The translations under genes were made by a program, and so were the position numbers. A stretch of 43,588 nt of DNA from Chromera velia (lineage: Eukaryota > Sar > Chromeraceae), in the NCBI GenBank assembly GCA_018398765.1, contig JAHBMJ010003835.1, positions 33,538 through 77,125 on the forward strand, in the 5' to 3' direction. Shown here piece by piece: positions 23,401 through 36,000 of this stretch; the stretch's first letter is position 1; every line of letters begins with the position of its first letter. The notes under the pieces were generated by a model that was not told the origin of the DNA, did not search any database, and was given only the letters and a program-made list of their open reading frames with translations.

Positions 23401-25002
23401 ATGCCTGCAGTTCTGGGTACCTGTCTGATTTGAGATGTTTGAAAATACGGTTTCGATACGATATGACAGGTGAGGCGTTTGCGGGGCTCTGTCGCAGCCT
23501 TGCAACAGGCAAAGTATCCCTCCTGCAGTCTCTAGATCTCAGAAGGTACAATGATGATGCCGAAGAAGGGGTACTTGCCCTCGCAGAAGGGATTCAGGGA
23601 CAGAGGTTGTCCTCGCTTGAAAGTTTTCGGCTAGAGCTGTCAACCGTGAAGGGGTTTGCAGCGTCGGGCTTGGGACTTGCGTTTGGTTGTGGGGGGTGTC
23701 TGGGTCTCCAAAAGCTCGACCTCAACTGGTCGGAGGAAGGGGATGAGGGGGTGGGGGGACTAGCGGAGGGTCTGGGTGGGGGGCGTTTGTCGTTCCTTCG
23801 GGATCTTTCTCTGAGTGTGACATGTAGCAGGAGAGTGGGTGGGACAAGGATGCATAGCTCTGGGGGAGGTTTTGAGCACCGGCAAGGTCCCTTCCCTCCG
23901 GTCTTTGACTCTGAGTTGGCCGTGCGACCAGAGCTTTGCTTCTCTTTGTGAGGGTCTGTCTCGAGGGAGCATTGGCCCTTCTGTAATGATGGGCATTCAT
24001 TCATTTGGGGTTGAGGTGGTAGATGTGGGGGTGATCAGATTTGCAGAAGTGATTCGAGCGGGCAAGATGTCCGGGTTGCGGTACTTGAAATTTGTGGCGT
24101 ATCAGTCGCTCAGCCTCGAGGGGGGGGGAGTTTTAGGAGAAGCCCTAACACATGCAGATGCGTCTTTGAACTTTTTGGAGGAGGTGCTCCTCCTCTATCA
24201 AATCGACGCAGTCACTGCCGCCTTTTTGGAGGGCCTTTCCAGAGGTACGGGACGACTGCCTGCCCTGCATACCCTCCACTGTACCCACGGTCGCACCATC
24301 GGAACAGACGGTGCTCAGTCCCTGTCCGCCCTTGTGAGTGGGGGCAGGGTCCCTTCCCTCAAAGACCTGAAAGTGAGATTGGGGGGGATCGGGCAGGAGG
24401 GGATGCAGCCTTTCGCTGCGTCGCTGAACTCTCCCCATGTCTTTGCACTTCGAAAACTTTTCGTAGAAATCGGTCAGGTCGCCCCAGCAAACGCCGCTGT
24501 TGAAGTGGGGTTGTTCTCTGCTGCGTTCAGCTCTGGGCATCTCTGTAGGCTAGAAGAGCTTTGTGTTGGGGGCCTTTGCGTGATTGAGGAGGTCCGTGCA
24601 TTGTGCGTGGGCTTGGGGAGTGGAGGGTTGTCTTCCCTTCGCACGCTCCAACTGAGTGCCTGCAGGTTGGGGGTGGAAGGGGGCAGGGCACTCTCGGAGG
24701 TTGTGGTCGCAGAGAAACTCCCAAGCTTGAGAATACTCGAGGCAGAGAGGACAGGGCTCGCAGACGAAGGGGTCAGAGCGTTGGTAGAGGTATGGATGAC
24801 CCGAGACCCCCCTCCCCTGCAGCATTTGGGCTTTTCTAACACTGCCCTGACTATCGGAGTTGTGAATCCGCTCTTGCAATTTCTTGGCTCGCAGCGGCTG
24901 CATGCCCCGGAGACAGTGAGTCTTTCCGACAATTGGAGCATTGACCAGGCGTCAAAGGATTCGCTCTTAGGAGCATTTCCTGAAGCTGTTAAATTTTGTT
25001 AG
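20443..25002 (+). CDS. Ribonuclease-inhibitor-type leucine-rich repeat protein, one apparent frameshift
   Basis: Exons: 20443-20482, 20615-20709, 20842-20913, 21059-21098, 21445-21528, 21683-21796, 22039-22113 and 22681-25002. All junctions keep phase with GT-AG borders, and joined segments rebuild repeats, for example LNLS-NCDLGE and LDVSG-NRLR. The repeats follow the pattern L..L.L....G...LA.AL......L..L.L, as in NLRC/RNH1-type LRRs. Such proteins are protein-interaction scaffolds, and no effector domain is seen. The final exon changes frame between 23821 and 23951. LRR periodicity is in one frame up to about 23835 and resumes one base later with QGCIALGEVLSTGKVPSL. The summed exon length is 3n+1, so one extra base (real mutation or assembly error) breaks the gene. 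The C-terminal repeats run to LLGAFPEAVKFC. The short 5' exons are less certain than exons 4-8. Confidence 0.8.
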
Positions 25003-25578
25003 GTATGCAAGTCTAAATGCAAGTTCTCTGAGACTTCTCTTTGAATCCCTGCATGCATGCAATTTAGGCTGCAAACTTTAGATAGTGAATTTGCGGATGA
25101 ATTTGAGTGGATTTCTAGGCCCTGCACCTAGCCTTGCACTACTATAGTAGCTTAATAAAATAAAAAGAAAAGAAAAAGTTTTGTTAGTTTTTTATTTTTT
25201 GAATCATTTACCCTAATATGATGGAAAAGGTTTTAAGATTGGGGTCTAGATCCGGAGGGGGGGATGGCGTGGTATATAGAGACGTGCCTAGGGGCTACGC
25301 CTTAAAAGCGTTGTATTAACTTGTATATAAAGGCCTTTTGCCCTAAAGGCAACGCCCCTAGGGTGTTGTGTTGTATGTATAAGGTCTTAGACAGGTTACA
25401 CCCCTTCATTAACAAAAAATTGAGCAAAACTCACGAATAATCACATTATGCTTAGTGCTAGCCAGATATTTCGAGCTTTTGATCTTTCTAAACGGGTTAA
25501 ATTGGATATCCAAACTTAACATTTGGAGCATTTTCTTTATGTTCGATCTATATATTATAAAGTTTCTAGGATGTTCTA
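25003..25578. other. AT-rich spacer with an imperfect inverted repeat
   Basis: No coding frame. The arms CCTAGGGGCTACGCCTTAA (25287-25305) and its imperfect complement (about 25342-25362) flank about 37 bases, forming a possible stem-loop. It could be a small mobile-element remnant. Confidence 0.5.
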
Positions 25579-25956
25579 TTGAGTGCTCCTAGTGAAACTA
25601 AGCGTGCCGATCATATTTCTATTAAACCTTTATTTGATCTGAAATTGATCATATTTCATCTTAAAAAAATGTTACATACTAAGAGATGTTTGAAGATTTG
25701 GAGATCTCTAAGGAATTTCGGAGAAGAAGATAGTTCCGTCACTAGTTCCATCCTAGGTTCCGTCATCACAATTGAAGTGGCACATGTTTTTTTTTATAGC
25801 GATGATCTTCTCGTCTCGAAGAGAGTTCGATTCAATGTAGGACATTACTTTGTATTTGTCCCTCGTGGGTCTGCCAAAAAAACAGTTGTGCAGAAACTGC
25901 GTAACCTCTTGAGCCAAGACTCCAGTTTCATCGTTTTCATTTTTGAAAAACAATGA
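25579..25956 (+). CDS. AT-rich ORF of unknown function
   Basis: A 125-codon frame starts MSAPSETKRADHISIKPLFD and ends before TGA at about 25954. It uses AT-rich codons, unlike the GC-rich exons nearby, and has no apparent intron. The beginning loosely recalls the segment before cyclic-nucleotide-binding domains in alveolate and algal proteins (PSxRTxxDI), but no CNBD core motif follows, so this is only a guess. It may be a decayed fragment; the frame just upstream is closed by a stop. Confidence 0.25.
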   Translation: MSAPSETKRADHISIKPLFDLKLIIFHLKKMLHTKRCLKIWRSLRNFGEEDSSVTSSILGSVITIEVAHVFFYSDDLLVSKRVRFNVGHYFVFVPRGSAKKTVVQKLRNLLSQDSSFIVFIFEKQ

Positions 25957-26923
25957 TAGTTGTGTCAGAAGTTATACTATGAATCGGTTTGTTCAAAGCC
26001 TTGATGCTCTATCATCATGAGGCCCGCAAGCAAAACTGCATGTGACTTAACATAATTGAAACTAGGATTGAAAATATGCACGACTTCACTGTTGCGTCAG
26101 GGCACTTTTGGGTTTCGCCACGCCTTACTTTGCTCCCCCCCCCTTTTGCCACCCCGCGGTGGCACAGCCAAAAAGTTTTAGTACGCCACCCCCAAATAGT
26201 ATTAAATCATAAAAATATAAACATGACGAGTGTTTTAAACTTAACTTCTTACATATGCAATATATAATCGAGGTGCCAATGACCAGTTTGTGTATATATG
26301 CAATACGTAAAAGATAGTCATACATAATGAACTTAGTGATGAAACCCCCNNNNNNNNNNCCCTTTGCATGGTTTTTCAATTAAGTTTAGTACTCAGTTTG
26401 CTACACAAATTGCCACACAAAGGCTGGGACAAGGTCTAAGACAAAGTGCACATCTGATAGAGTTCAATGAACTTTTGAATGAAGCAAATAGCTATGGCCG
26501 AAGTGCCGATCACTGGATGAACGTTAACACGTGGTGCATCCAGTACAAAAAGAGAAGGTACCAACGGGCTGGGAGCAGAATAGAAGGGGGCCATGCAGCA
26601 GCTGCAAATGACAGTCCTCGCAGGAACATCAGAGAATCTGTAGGATGAAACACCATTGCAAGCATGCATGCGTGAATCCTCATGCCACTTGTTCTCAACC
26701 AGACACCATCACGAGCAGGGCACCCTGTCGGCCTGTAAACCGACAGAGTGCCTGCCAAACGGTGCCTGTTCCAGTTCGAGTGGCATGCACTGGCAGGCTG
26801 AGAAGACGTAACTTGAATGCGTTGTTCGATCGATGCATGGATGATTAAAGAGATGGAAAGGAAATGGCATGAAGGGACAAAAGAGAACAACGAAATGGAG
26901 ACCACTGCAGAAATAATTGCGGA
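25957..26923. other. Intergenic region with an assembly gap
   Basis: AT-rich to about 26450, with a C run at 26133-26142 and a 10-N gap at 26350-26359 in another C run. The plus frame at 26364-26648 (94 codons) has no recognisable features. The stretch next to 26924 is probably the 3' flank of the minus-strand receptor gene. Confidence 0.5.
26350..26359. other. Assembly gap (10 N) in a C run
   Basis: Ten N are flanked by C5 and C3, as at the gap at 12261-12274. Confidence 0.98.
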
Positions 26924-29900
26924 TCACCCATTCCTTCGTTCAAATATTCTGTTCTCCTTCTCTCCTGCTCCTTGCCCTCTACCAACCCCCTCCATATGAT
27001 TGTCTCCGCTTCCGTCCACCTCTGAGTCCCTATTTGCGTATTCCGACTCCTCCTCCCTCTCCCTCTCCCTCTCCCCGTCAGTAAATGCGATAGACTCTGC
27101 AATCAGCGAATCATTTTCATCTCTTAAAGACGACATTCCTTCATCTCCCCCTCTCTTCATAATTCTCTGTTCAGACTTCCATTCTCGGTCTCCCTCAGTG
27201 ACCGTCACAGATGCACCGTCACTTTGAGAAACATCCCCTGGAAGACACGCAACAGCAACAGCACCCCCAGGACGCACAGCAGAACGAGACTGGAGGCGTG
27301 GTAGGCCCGCCTCAGCATCAGCCTGCTCTCTTTCCCTTTCTTTTTCTCTTTCTCTGGCAGTCCGACTGTCACTGTCTCCCATCCTCTCCTCCTCTATGTG
27401 CAAAATCACAGAACTAGGGGCAAGGGCTTCTGAATAAAGATCTTCAGAAGCCCTCCCATTAAGATGGCTTTCATGTCGGTCACCCCCTCTGGGTGCTCTG
27501 TCAGTGACCGCCACTTCTTCCATCACTGACAACTCGACTGACGAGCCGTCAGCATACAACGGGTCTGCGCTGTCGCTGTCCAGACCCGCAGAGATGCTCA
27601 CGCTGTCGTCGTCGTCGTCGTCTGAATCCGAAGGTGTGTGTATCTCGGATTCTGCTCCGCCCTCCGAGGAATGGGACCAACTCCCACTTCTCTGGAGAAA
27701 GTCGGGCTCGGATATGGATGAACTGTTTGTACGTTGGACAACGCTGCCGTGTCTCTGAGTTGAGAACGAGACATGAGGTCTCCGAGCAGGGCGGTCCCCT
27801 GTTTCTAGGCCTCCTGCTGCTGCTGCTGCTGTGAAATTCTCTTCTCCGTCTCCTTCGCTTACGTCATTAATGGAAGAAAAACAAGAACCCCTTCCACCTG
27901 GAGAGTGGCTCAGAAAAGCGGAAGGTTGCAGCGGGGCCTGCCGCTTTGAAAATCTTTCGGACAGAAAAAGCGAATGGTGAATTGTAAAATCAGCACCCCT
28001 CCTTTTCCATTCTCTTTTTTCTCGATTTTTAGCGCTCAGTCTTGCAGCATTACGTCTGCCTCGCTTAGGCGACGGTCCACGAACTCTTGCATCTGGATGT
28101 TCGAGCAAATTAGAAAGAGCAAGGACCTGCTCGGAATTTAATGACATTGTTCGAAGAGGTATGACGTGAACACGCGATTTCAATTTTTGGAGCCCTCCTG
28201 CTGCTGATGCTCTTGGGGGGGCTGGACTTGTGGTTGAGCCAGAGGAAATCTGAGGTGCTCTTCCATGCGTTCCTTCAGAGAAACGTCTCGATCCTTCCTC
28301 CTCCTCCTGCCCGTCTCCTGTCTCCCTGTCTCTTTCCCCTCTGGGAGAAATTGCCGTCTCCCTTGAATCCCCTTCCTCCTTTCCCTCTTCTGCCCCTCCT
28401 TCCAATTCCTTTCCATGCTCTCTCCCCTTTCTGAGGCTCATGAGCTCTCTGGAAGTTCTTGTGCCCCCCGAACTTCTCCGGAATGACTTCGAACCTCTCT
28501 GAGACGCAGCACCGGAGGTCAGACGGCCAAAGACGGCGTCATGGAGAAGGTCCAGGGACGTGAAGAGACGGGTGCGGTCTATCAAGTCAAGTGAGACCAG
28601 CACGGCAGCCAGCTGCAGGCAGTCATCGTGAGAGGTAAGGGGGGAGTTTGGAGAGGTGCTTTTTTGATCTTGTACGACTACAGCTCACAATGATTGTATC
28701 TGTTTTCCCTACAATTTTCAGTATTCTACAATTTTTGACAGTTGAAAGCACAGAGAGTCCTGCTCCAGATTCCATTTCAAATATTTTGGTCCGACTCCAA
28801 GAAAGTGATTGGACGACCCTGAAGAGGCAAGCATCGTCAACAGGTCAGACGTTGCACTGAAATAAATCAAGGTTAGCTCGGACGGACGGCTGACTCACCT
28901 TGAGGGGCGACACGCAGATGAGTGCCCTGGAGACCACCAGCAGCAGCCTCGACTTTTCTAAGCAGACCTGTAGAGCATGTATGAATATGTGTGCATGCAT
29001 GCAGTGTAATGGAAGGTCAATGCATTGCAAAACGGACAGTGAGTGTACGCGAACGGCCTTGACAGTCAATCCGTTGTCACCTACCTCAGTGTCCTTCTGT
29101 CTGCATAACGTTAGACACCAAAGGGAAGTTGCAATAGAAGCTGTACCACTCCTCTACGCGTCCACTGAAAGCATAGACTTCCCTTCGCTTGAGTGGCGGC
29201 AAACATTCCTAAGGGGGGACTAAAAATATATGTAGCCAGATATCTATCCATTTACCTACCGCATGGAGTTCATTTCCCTCCTTTTCCCCTCTCCAGAGCC
29301 GAAAGACCGTCACTGCGATGACCGAGACAACAAACAGAGCGGCGAAGGACAGCACAGCAATGGCGAGGTACGAGAAGAACACCATCTGCTCCGTCAGCAT
29401 CGCCGTGCGTTCATCATCTCGAGAGGCGATGGAGCTCTCTCGGCTGTCGGAGAGCTCTGCACACTCCCCAAGTCAATCAGGCGCATCGATAAAGAGAGCA
29501 CTTCATCGATCTACAAAACAAGTGTTCCTCTTCTTGGCCCGACAATGGAGTGAGGAACAGACACATAAGCAGCGGAGTCGGCACACAAGAGAGTGGTCGA
29601 GACCGACAACAAGCTATCCGGAGAGACAAAAAAGGAAAACCCACCCCTGAAAAAGAATGTTGGATTGAAAGAACCAGCTACCCAAACAGGTTGACGCAAG
29701 ACAAAGGAAGCACCCCAATCCACTGACGTGAGTAAACAGCGCCTATCAGCAGCAGAAAGAGCAGGCAGGTGTTGAGAGCCAGATCCAGCACGTTGTTCAG
29801 AGGATGGGCCCAGGGGAGGAACACCGCAGTCCCGACTACAGACCCAAGCACGCACAGGAAGATCATGGTGATTTGAAGACGGATGTTGCTGTAGAAGGCG

Positions 29901-30028
29901 ACTGCAAAGACTGCTACCATCGTTGCCCGGAGTTGGAGGACCATATTCCTGAAAAAGATTAAGGAGACCAGACGAGGCATGCGGGATGATTGAAGTGAAC
30001 GAACGTCATGGATCCACAGACATTCCAC

Positions 30029-30061
<33 letters not shown>

Positions 30062-33000
30062 CGGTCTAAAGATGAAGAAAACGCTTCCCAACCGACCGCC
30101 CAGAGGACCCGGACTGTCGTGAAACCTAGCATTTCTTTCCAAACAGACTGTATGCAGGTGGAAACAGAGAACTCACCTGCATACAGAGAGACAGGAAGAT
30201 GGCCGTCAAATGTCTGAAAGGAAAATGACGCTGAGTCAGACAGACCATGAAAAAGGGGAAGAGAGGAGTGGAAAGTAAAGGAGAGAGCGATCGAATGCTG
30301 ACGCAATTAACTGACTGACCAAAAGTAAATTTCTGGTCGAAACCGAACGAAAAGGAATCGGAGTCTGGTTGCCCACTGCGGCTCTCGAGTCAGTTGGGGG
30401 CCCTTGATGATGAAGAAAAGTAAAATGCCGTTCACACACACGCAGTACAGGAAAACGGCAATCACCCCCACGGGAAGTGCGCGCATCCAGGTGTCTCCAA
30501 AGCATCTGCAAGCACACGTCATGCAGTCAGTAAACGTGCAAGACTGTTGAAGAAATCTCTCCAAGCTCTATCCCTAGTTATTGAGTCCACAGGAGACTTC
30601 ACCGAGCCAACCACACGCTTTTCCTCTAGTATTGCATTTGTTAAATCATCCAATGGCTGACTTCTGCGCTCTGCATACAGCCCTGAAAATTCTTGCATGC
30701 CCTCACTCACTCACTCACTCACTCACTCACTCTCTCATTCACTCCAGAATGACTAACGAACAGACTGACTGACTGACTAACTGACTGACTCAATGTGGGG
30801 GTGTCTTCGGAGTGTGAGCTTCCCGTTTGGGTGTCTCTGGCAGCTGAAGAGGTCGAGGGCGACATTGACCATGCCCATGTAGACGACACCCGTGACGAAC
30901 CCGCAGGTATTCAGGACTTTGTCGATCGACAACGGACCTGACCGGAGCTTCTCGACTGCCGGGGTCTGTGTGCATTCATGCATGCGGGGGGAGGGGTAGA
31001 CAGACACAGGAAGGAAGGAAGGAAGGAAGGAAGGAATGTTGCATCGGTCACTGAGGGGGGGGGGGACCTATCAGGGAGAAAAGAGGTGATGCAGGCAGGC
31101 ACGTTGTCCTTTTGTATCTTTGATCAAATCACATGGGTAAGTCTTCGCCCATTGTCTCTGTCCTGCTTTCTCTCTCTGTATTTCTCTGTGTTTCTTTTTC
31201 AGCCTTCTATGGACATGCCGCTCATTCTCTCTCCCCTCTCCTTTTTCTGTTCGTGTGTGATTGCGCGCAAGTGCCCGTGTACAAATTATCGGAACATCCA
31301 AAACCAGAAGGATGCATCAGCGCGTAGGTTCCTCAGCAAACTGACCAGAAACTTTGGCTTGGCATTCTCTGGAAGCGGCAAGCACCTTCGAAGTGCCGGT
31401 GAAAGGGGAATGGAGACGGCCCAGGACCCAAAGAGACTCCCAAGAACCATCAACGGCATCACCGCACTCACTGCTGAGGAGACCAAGAGGGTGTCTCCCT
31501 CCGCCCCCCCACTGGTGAGACACTCAATGCGAAGGACGCTGACGTCAAAAAGAAGAAAACGGAAACCCCCAATGGCCGACGACGCCGGAGACGGCCATTG
31601 AATTTCCGAGTTATCCAATGTGCCTAAAGCCAGCACTGTGTCTGACAGCACCGAGAGGGACGTTGCAAGCATGAGTGACACCGCAAGTCTTCCTGACACA
31701 TTTCCATTCGTGATGTGGTAGAGTACAGGTCCCGTGATCACGACAAGGAATATCACGAGCACAAAAGGGGTCACCCTGTCCCCCTCTCCGCAGGGCAGAC
31801 AGGGGCCAGAGGTGGATTCCTGAAAGTGACCGTCCCTGCACTTCCCACACGCAACAGATTCTCTGTTCCCCTCACACACGGCTGCAGCCCCCCCCGGACA
31901 GACGTCCGAAGAGGCGCACTCGTACAAGTCCAGGCCTTCAAAGGTCGACGCGTCGTTTGAGAGGGGACTCGCGTAGTACCCCTCACGGACCTGAAGCGAT
32001 CGAGAGACAACCAGCAGACAGGGGTCGACCGCAAAGTGACCAAACAACGAAAGAAAGAGGAGAAGACCACAAAGACACGCACAACTAAGAAAACACAAAG
32101 GTAAATCGAAAGAAAAAAACTTTTCGGACTTATAAAAAAATCCCCCTAGCTGTACGTCCCCCCCACCTGAGGAATAGAGTCTCCCCCAGGGCAGATAGCC
32201 TCCCGCGGGCACGCCACACACACGTCTGTGCGTCTGTTGAGGAAGAATCCGTCTTGGCACTGACAGTCTGAGGCCTGTGCTGCTCCTGCCTGGCTGGTGT
32301 TCTTCTGAGACCCCACGGGACACGATGTGCAGATGGAGGCTCCATTTGCATCAGCGTAGGTGCCTTGCGGACAGAGAGAGCAGACCTCTACAGACCTGCA
32401 GGCAGACAGGAAAGCCCGAAGGAAGGTCAAGATCCATTTGACAGAAAGTCGTCACAATTTTCTGCCGAACAACAGAAGAAAACATACCGAAATGGAGAGC
32501 TCATCTATCCACTCTCCCCTTGAGAATGAAATGAATTTACCGGAGCGGCGTGTTCTGTTTCATGCGAGATTCCGAAGACGGAACAGCCCCCTTTCCTTCT
32601 ACTTCTATCCCCTTACCCTTCTGAAAAGAATCCAGGTCTACACGAGAAGCAAGTGGTTCTCTCAGCGTTGGAGTACATCCCTGCCGCACATGCGAAGCAG
32701 GAGGACCCCGTCTGATCAGAGGAGGTGCCCACAGAGCTCTCGTAAGCAGAGGAACGGAAGAAACCGGCTGCACAGGAGCTGCACGTCAAAGAGCCCGCCT
32801 CAGAATTGAATGTCCCGTCCGCACTGCACACAAGCATGCAGAGAAGGAAGGAGGAAGATCTATAGCGAGGTCGTCTCTTCGGCTGATGGAAAGAGAAACA
32901 AAGAAGTGCATACGAATTCGGACTGTCAGGCAGGAACAACCAAGACTTGGAAAGCCGGACACCCGGAAAGCCTCTCCCCCTACCATTGAGCAACACGAGT

Positions 33001-36000
33001 TTATTTCAGGCATGCAGAAAGCTAGGAGGGCAGGGACGAAGACATCATGGAAATTGGGACACTCACACAGCTAGAGACATGACACTTGATTGCTGCAAAA
33101 GACTTCCATCACGAACAGACAGACGTCCATGCCCCCCCCCAATCTGCCTGCCTGAGTCCTCCCCCCAACCTACCTACCAGCTGATACAGGTTGCAGTGCC
33201 AGTGGACGAGTCGACGTTGTAGAACGTGCCAGCCCGGCAGACTGTGCACACGTACCCAGCCGACGCATCCAGCACGCTCCCCTCCGAGCAGACAGGCACG
33301 CACCTCCCAGCGTTCACGTTGACCTCCTCGTTCTCTCCGCAGAAAAGTCCGGAGGTCCACGAGGCCACTGTCGCGTTGTTGGTCTGGATCCATGCGCATG
33401 CAGAGGCCTCCACAGACAGTGTGCCCGTGCCCAGAGTGGAGGAGGACATTATCGAGTTGATGTCGGTGGAGGAGAGGGAGAGCCGCTGGAAGAGGAGATA
33501 GGCGTCGGGAAACAAAGTGACTGTCTGGGGATTGGCTACCTTCACGATGTCAACCTGCGAGTGCAGACAAACAGATAAACAGAGGGGGGGCAATCGGAAA
33601 ATGGCTACTAGAAATGATATGAAGGGTGGAAAATAGCACCAAGAATCAGCCTTTTGCCTTCAAATTCTACGGATGAAAAGAAAAAGCAGGTATAAAGGCT
33701 TCATGAATACAGACGAGTCGACTCCCTTTGTTAACCGTTTCACGACGTCTTTGCAACAGAAAGGAAAAATGCCTGCCTGATGCTGACTGACCTGAGGCAT
33801 GTCACAAGCGATACTTCCTTCCGGTGTCTTCTCTTCATCATCGGGAATACATGACTGAGTGAAGGGGGGGAAGTAAACAGGAGCCATGGAGAGTTTGGAG
33901 GCCAGCGGGTCCGGTTGGTAGTGGTAGAACAGAACCGCCCTCGCGCCTCCCGTGAGGGTTCCGGCAGTCGCCCTCTGCACCAAGTCGGTCAGTACTGGCT
34001 CTGTTGCATGAAAGCCCAAGTACTTCACGATCAGTTTCACTCCGTGGTTTCTGATCAGCTGTTCGACGTGCGACTGCGTGGCTATGGGAAGGAGATGGAA
34101 GTACTCGCGGCATCCGAGGGCCTCGGCAGCCGTCTCACTCTTCTCCCCAGAAGAGGGGATGCACTGAGGGGGGTAGTAAGCTCCTCCAGTGCACCTGCGG
34201 GAGGGAGGCAGGGACATGTGAGGACGACATGATCGAAACTGGGGGGGGGATTGGGTAGACAGAACGGACAAGCTGAGACGGACAGGCAGATGGGAAGACA
34301 ACGGAAGAGGGGAACAGGAGGACAGGCAAACACCCGAACAAGGAGGCAGATAGATAGACAGATAGATAGATAGATAGACAGATGGATAGATAGAGAGATG
34401 GATAGATTGACAGACAGACAGACAGACAGACAGACATACAGACAGACAGACAGACAGACAGAGAGACAGACAGGCGCAGAGAGAGACTAGATGAGATGAC
34501 TGACCAGTTCCCGCCTGCCAAAGATGAGTAGGTACTTGCTGCGTATTGGTTCCACGTGTCCCCACACTGCAACTCCCCGTTGGTGTAGTTGGCAGCGACC
34601 TCCGTTAGATTGACCTGTCCTGGCCTGGGGAAAAGGTCCTCGAGGAGAGTGGAATTCCGCACAAAAGTCTCATAGAAGGAGAGGGGTGTGGAGACGTTGA
34701 ACTCTGCGTCGTCTTGGAGGGAACTGGGGGCAAACCACACCTGCAGGGAGGGCAGTCAGAAAGAATTCACATAGAATTCAAAGATCAGATGTAGAGGTAC
34801 TCCTGGGGTGAAGCGCAGGTCTGCAGAAGGATGCAGGAAGGGGGGGAAACATCGGCGAGCAGGAAAATGAAAGCGAAGAAAAGAAGGGGAAAACAGAATT
34901 CTTCTCTTTTTTCTGTGTGCAACCATCATTTTACAGCTAGCAAGTCTCTTTTTTGAAATCTTCCAATGTCACAATCCAATGAGAAAAAGTCTGTAACACT
35001 TCACTCGACACACTTGCTGAGCTATTCACCCACTCATCCATCCAGATACCCAAGCGCCCTGCCTGGCAACAAACGCTTCAGTTTTCACTATCAGAACTCA
35101 TCTCTGCTTGTACGCCCTCTGCCCCTGCTTACGTGTTGCTCCCCTGGGTATCCGATGTGGCCTGCGTCCGTTGCAAATACATGAGATGAATGGCACGTAT
35201 GAGTGCTGACACACAAAGATGGCAAATGCATTTCTTTCATCGAATGGCTATCCATCCACTCCTTTCTTTCTGCGTGCAAGAAGCAAGGCAGACACTGAGT
35301 GGAAGGGCAACAACAAAAATTGCAGAGCTGAGCACGACATATGCCTGTGCTTTCCTAGGCGTCCACTGCACGCGTCTTTTCTACATTCTTTGCCACTCCG
35401 CACGCACATCAGGACAGCATCAAATTCCAGTTCTATGTTGTGGCGTTAGGCTTTGCACCGCACCCACTCCATGAGACAGAAAAAACACCAAACCAGCCCA
35501 AACCGTTTTCTCGAGTCGTCACAGACAAACGTACGTACCTGGGACAAGAATTGTGCCTGCCGTCTGTGCTGCCTCAAACGCAGGTTCATCTGCTCTCCAG
35601 CTTTCCATGTCAAAGTGGACCACGGGAGGGTCCTGTCCGAGGACGCTGAAGGCAACATAGGTACGAACATGGATAAAATACGCACAGGTACGCACTAACG
35701 TCAACATGTGCAGCGACGCTCCTCAACGAAAGAGGGCAGCAAAACTCGAGTAGAGATCATTCCTTCAACTGTGTTGGTACCGCCTCACGCCGGGTGTTTC
35801 AATCCGAACAAATCTCATAGAAAAGGCTGTGCCTCAAAAACAAACGACCCTTTCCCCCCGAAATTGATGGATTCACTACCGAGCAGCAGAAGAGCCGGTA
35901 TTATTGACCCAGCCAGTCAGTCAACCATGCATTGATTCATTCATTCATTTATTCATTCTGTCAGTCAGTCAGTCAGTCAGTCAGTCAGTCATTCAGTCAG

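Noticed and set aside
26364-26648. 94-codon plus-strand frame after the N gap
   Set aside because: No family features, begins next to an assembly gap, and no splice partner was found.
30180-30236. Possible extra receptor exon reading TFDGHLPVSLYAG
   Set aside because: Its phase would create a stop after exon 30505-30320, whereas direct joining to 29948 keeps the frame and the membrane motif.
31286-31345. Frame continuing the receptor past 31346 (VSLLRNLRADASFWFWMFR)
   Set aside because: GTCAGT at 31345 joins in phase 0 to the exon at 30965; the continuation ends in a stop.
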